DNA of 7,856 nt from Candidatus Kuenenia stuttgartensis (GTDB lineage: Bacteria > Planctomycetota > Planctomycetia > Isosphaerales > Isosphaeraceae), in NCBI GenBank assembly GCA_945874095.1, contig CAMCFM010000180.1, forward strand, positions 1 through 7,856. The letters run 5' to 3'. A program made the translations under genes and the position numbers. Shown here in pieces: positions 5,496 to 7,856 of the stretch. The notes under the pieces are model-generated. The model did no database searches. It was not told where the DNA came from and was given only the letters and a program-made list of their open reading frames with translations. How positions within the stretch are numbered: position 1 is the first letter of the stretch; each line of letters begins with the position of its first letter.

Positions 5496-7856
5496 ATGCT
5501 AAAACATGCCCTGCTAACAAAACTTGCTCTGATTTCTACGCTGGCAGTGACAATGCTGCCTGCACAAGAAGCCTCCCAGCCTAAAAATACCGACCAACGA
5601 GGCCCTACACCAGGCGCCACCTATCCTGGCCCGACCCCAAACGGGTTCCTACTTCCAAACGGCTGGACCATCACTCCTGCCGGTACTCAAATCGAACTGA
5701 CCGACCTACCTCTGAACATCAAGACTTTGGGTGATGGACGGCACGTATTAGTCGGCACAGCAGGATATAACGCTCACAAACTTTCTTTGATCGACCTCAA
5801 AGAAAAGAAAATTGTCAGCGATTATACTGCCCGTCAAAGCTGGTACGGTCTTGCTGCCAATTCCGACACTTCGAAAATCTGGTGGTCCGCTGGTGGTGCT
5901 GGTGGACTTCTCGAAATCGATCGTGATGGCACCACGTTGAAATCGGCTAAGCCTGAACCTGCCCCTGCAGCAAAAACCAAGGGCAAAGGCAAGCCATTCG
6001 CAAGCGGATTAGCTTATATCGAAAGCTCAAAAACGCTCTTGCAACTTGATATCAATCAAGGCACCCTGACAGTATCAGGTCCAGATTCCGACTCTGCAAA
6101 ACGCTCCGAAAAAGTTGCAGAACGCCCTTACGACATCGTCGTAGGCAATGGTGGAAAGTATTATTACATCAGCGACTGGTCCGCCCGGGTTGTTCAGGTT
6201 GTTGATTCCGAGTCATTGAAAGTGGTCCACCGGATTGGCGTCGGCGAGCATCCGAATCAAATGCAGATGCACCCGAAAGATGGTCGTCTTTTCGTCGCAT
6301 GTGCATCCGCAAATGCGGTTTATGTGATCGACACCATTCGCTGGGGCGTTCCTGAAATCATTTCAACGGCTCTGTTTCCAAGAGCTCCCGAAGGCTCTAC
6401 GCCGGATGCCCTGACGATCTCGCCAGATGGCGAAACTCTTTACGTTGCCAACGCGGATAACAACTGCGTTGCCGTAATTGATGTGGAGCATCCAAGTCGT
6501 TCGTTCGTGGAGGGCTTTATTCCGACCGGCTGGTATCCAACATCTGTCGCAGTCACTCCCGATGGGAAGCAACTTCTGGTGGGCGTGGGCAAAGGCAATC
6601 AGACCAAGCCAAACCCTGTCAGCGAAGCCAATGCAAAAGCCGCTCAACAAGCAATCAACGCAAAAAAGGCTGAAGATATGCCTGAAGGCGTGAAGCATTG
6701 GGTCAGCCTCTACAAATATCCTTACATCGGTACGACCCTCTCAGGCGCGTTGTCAATCATCGACATTCCCGACTCTGAAGATCTGGCTGAATATACCACC
6801 ACAGTCTATCGCAATTGCCCATATTCTGATCGAATGCTCCAGACTGCCAATACGCCAAGTCGCAAAACGGCCATTCCGACCAAAGTGGGCGATAAATCAC
6901 CGATTGAACACGTGATTTATATTCTCAAAGAGAATCGAACATATGACCAGGTTTTTGGCGATATCAAGCGCGGTAATGGCGATCCATCGCTTGTCCTTTT
7001 TGGTGAGCAAGTCACTCCGAATCACCACAAACTGGCCAACGATTTCGTCCTTCTCGACAACCTCTATTGCAACGGCCACGTCTCCGCCGACGGGCACCCC
7101 TGGAGCACTCAGGCTTATAACACGGATTACACTGCAAGAAATTGGGCCCTGACCTACTCCGGCCGCTCCGGCGTGGATGACGACGATGAAGGCGAACTCT
7201 CCAAATCCCCTTCAGGTTTCATTTGGGATCTCTGTGCCCGTAAGGGTTTGACATATCGCAATTATGGCGAATATGGCTCTCGTGTCAGCCAGCCAGACGG
7301 GTCCCTGAAAATGGAAGGTCGGGCCCCAGGCCTGATCGGCCACATGTCTCCAAAATTCGGGATCGGCAAAGTGCCTGGCAAACGGCCTCGTGACACCGAC
7401 AACGCCGACATTTTCATCGAAGAATTCAATGAATTCTGCGAGAAGGGAACTCTTCCGAATTTCATCATGATGAGCCTCGGCGAGGATCATACCGATGGAA
7501 CCCGCCCCGGCAGCTTCACGCCACAGGCTTGTGTCGCTTCAAACGACCTTGCGCTTGGCAAAATTGTCGAGGCTGTTTCCAAGTCAAAATATTGGTCCAA
7601 AACCGCCATTTTCGTGATCGAGGACGATGCCCAAAACGGCCCTGATCACGTTGACGCTCACCGTACCATCGGTCTTGTCATCAGCCCCTACACCCGTCGC
7701 GGGCATTTGGACAGCACCCAGTACAGCACCGTCAGCATGATGCGAACCATGGAACTGATCCTCGGGCTACCCCCCTTGTCTCAGTTCGATGCAGGTGCCA
7801 CACCAATGTATGAGTCGTTTACGGACAAGGCCGATCTGACAACCTATAACGTTGTC
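5496..7856 (+). CDS. exported YncE-like beta-propeller fused to an alkaline-phosphatase-superfamily phosphoesterase, 3' end outside the window
   Basis: 787 residues, open to the right edge. ATG 5496 is chosen because a weak GAG motif lies eight bases upstream; in-frame ATGs at 5490 and 5439 are alternatives. Residues 1-23 are a signal peptide (KHALLTKLALISTLAVTMLPA, cleaved near AQ/EA). Residues about 65-430 form a YncE/YVTN-like propeller with blades such as HKLSLIDLKEKKIV, ARVVQVVDSESLKVVHRIGVG, GRLFVACASANAVYVIDT, PDGETLYVANADNNCVAVID and GALSIIDI. A charged linker (152-168) and a long loop (368-403) interrupt it. Residues about 468-760 match the phosphoesterase family (PF04185-like): HVIYILKENRTYDQVFGD (E479, N480), ADGHPWST, MMSLGEDHTDGT and FVIEDDAQNGPDHVDAHR (D710, D711, H718). 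By analogy with AcpA and phospholipase C, E479/N480 and D710/D711 would bind metal; I could not assign the nucleophile. Substrate unknown, probably a phosphoester outside the cytoplasm. Only a short C-terminal piece should be missing. Confidence 0.94.
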   Translation, partial: MLKHALLTKLALISTLAVTMLPAQEASQPKNTDQRGPTPGATYPGPTPNGFLLPNGWTITPAGTQIELTDLPLNIKTLGDGRHVLVGTAGYNAHKLSLIDLKEKKIVSDYTARQSWYGLAANSDTSKIWWSAGGAGGLLEIDRDGTTLKSAKPEPAPAAKTKGKGKPFASGLAYIESSKTLLQLDINQGTLTVSGPDSDSAKRSEKVAERPYDIVVGNGGKYYYISDWSARVVQVVDSESLKVVHRIGVGEHPNQMQMHPKDGRLFVACASANAVYVIDTIRWGVPEIISTALFPRAPEGSTPDALTISPDGETLYVANADNNCVAVIDVEHPSRSFVEGFIPTGWYPTSVAVTPDGKQLLVGVGKGNQTKPNPVSEANAKAAQQAINAKKAEDMPEGVKHWVSLYKYPYIGTTLSGALSIIDIPDSEDLAEYTTTVYRNCPYSDRMLQTANTPSRKTAIPTKVGDKSPIEHVIYILKENRTYDQVFGDIKRGNGDPSLVLFGEQVTPNHHKLANDFVLLDNLYCNGHVSADGHPWSTQAYNTDYTARNWALTYSGRSGVDDDDEGELSKSPSGFIWDLCARKGLTYRNYGEYGSRVSQPDGSLKMEGRAPGLIGHMSPKFGIGKVPGKRPRDTDNADIFIEEFNEFCEKGTLPNFIMMSLGEDHTDGTRPGSFTPQACVASNDLALGKIVEAVSKSKYWSKTAIFVIEDDAQNGPDHVDAHRTIGLVISPYTRRGHLDSTQYSTVSMMRTMELILGLPPLSQFDAGATPMYESFTDKADLTTYNVV

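Noticed and set aside
6363..6698. 111-codon minus-strand frame inside the propeller-phosphoesterase gene
   Set aside because: It overlaps conserved propeller blades of the plus-strand gene and shows no family resemblance.

Overview
This window looks like a chromosomal segment of a planctomycete or close relative. That is an inference from several hints: a threonyl-tRNA synthetase of the MNCPHH type, two large secreted beta-propeller proteins (an UnbV/ASPIC-type FG-GAP protein and a YncE-like propeller fused to a phosphoesterase), a large CTAGC-containing intergenic palindrome, and moderate GC content. No single marker proves the phylum. There are no rRNA or tRNA genes, no CRISPR array, no transposase and no phage genes.

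Layout. (1) Positions 1-2091, plus strand: most of thrS, open at the left edge, followed by a clear intrinsic terminator (2122-2158). (2) Positions 2092-2432: a gene-free gap with three hairpins. These are the thrS terminator, an imperfect 28-bp inverted repeat (2229-2298) that looks like a dispersed palindromic element, and a hairpin that best fits as a terminator for the minus-strand gene arriving from the right. A fourth small inverted repeat overlaps that gene's stop codon. I see nothing in 2160-2228 or 2299-2346. (3) Positions 2433-5285, minus strand: three genes in the same direction. In transcription order they are a secreted FG-GAP protein (3858-5285), a two-part winged-helix-like protein of unknown function (2854-3678), and a very acidic small protein (2433-2783). 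No terminator is visible between them, so they could form one loose transcript, although the 179-bp and 70-bp gaps leave room for internal promoters. (4) Positions 5286-5495: a divergent intergenic region with a plausible minus-strand promoter. (5) Positions 5496-7856, plus strand: a large exported protein with an N-terminal YncE/YVTN-like beta-propeller and a C-terminal alkaline-phosphatase-superfamily phosphoesterase domain. It is cut by the right edge.

How they relate. thrS is housekeeping and separate from the rest. The two propeller proteins are exported, divergently transcribed, and may share regulatory DNA. The winged-helix and acidic proteins are the least understood part: a probable DNA-binding protein followed closely by a protein with about 40% Asp+Glu. 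I found no evidence of a defence system, mobile island or other complete new system. The points most worth checking are the acidic/winged-helix pair, the collapsed C-terminal ASPIC region of the FG-GAP protein, the roughly 50-residue insertion in ThrRS, and the 28-bp palindrome.
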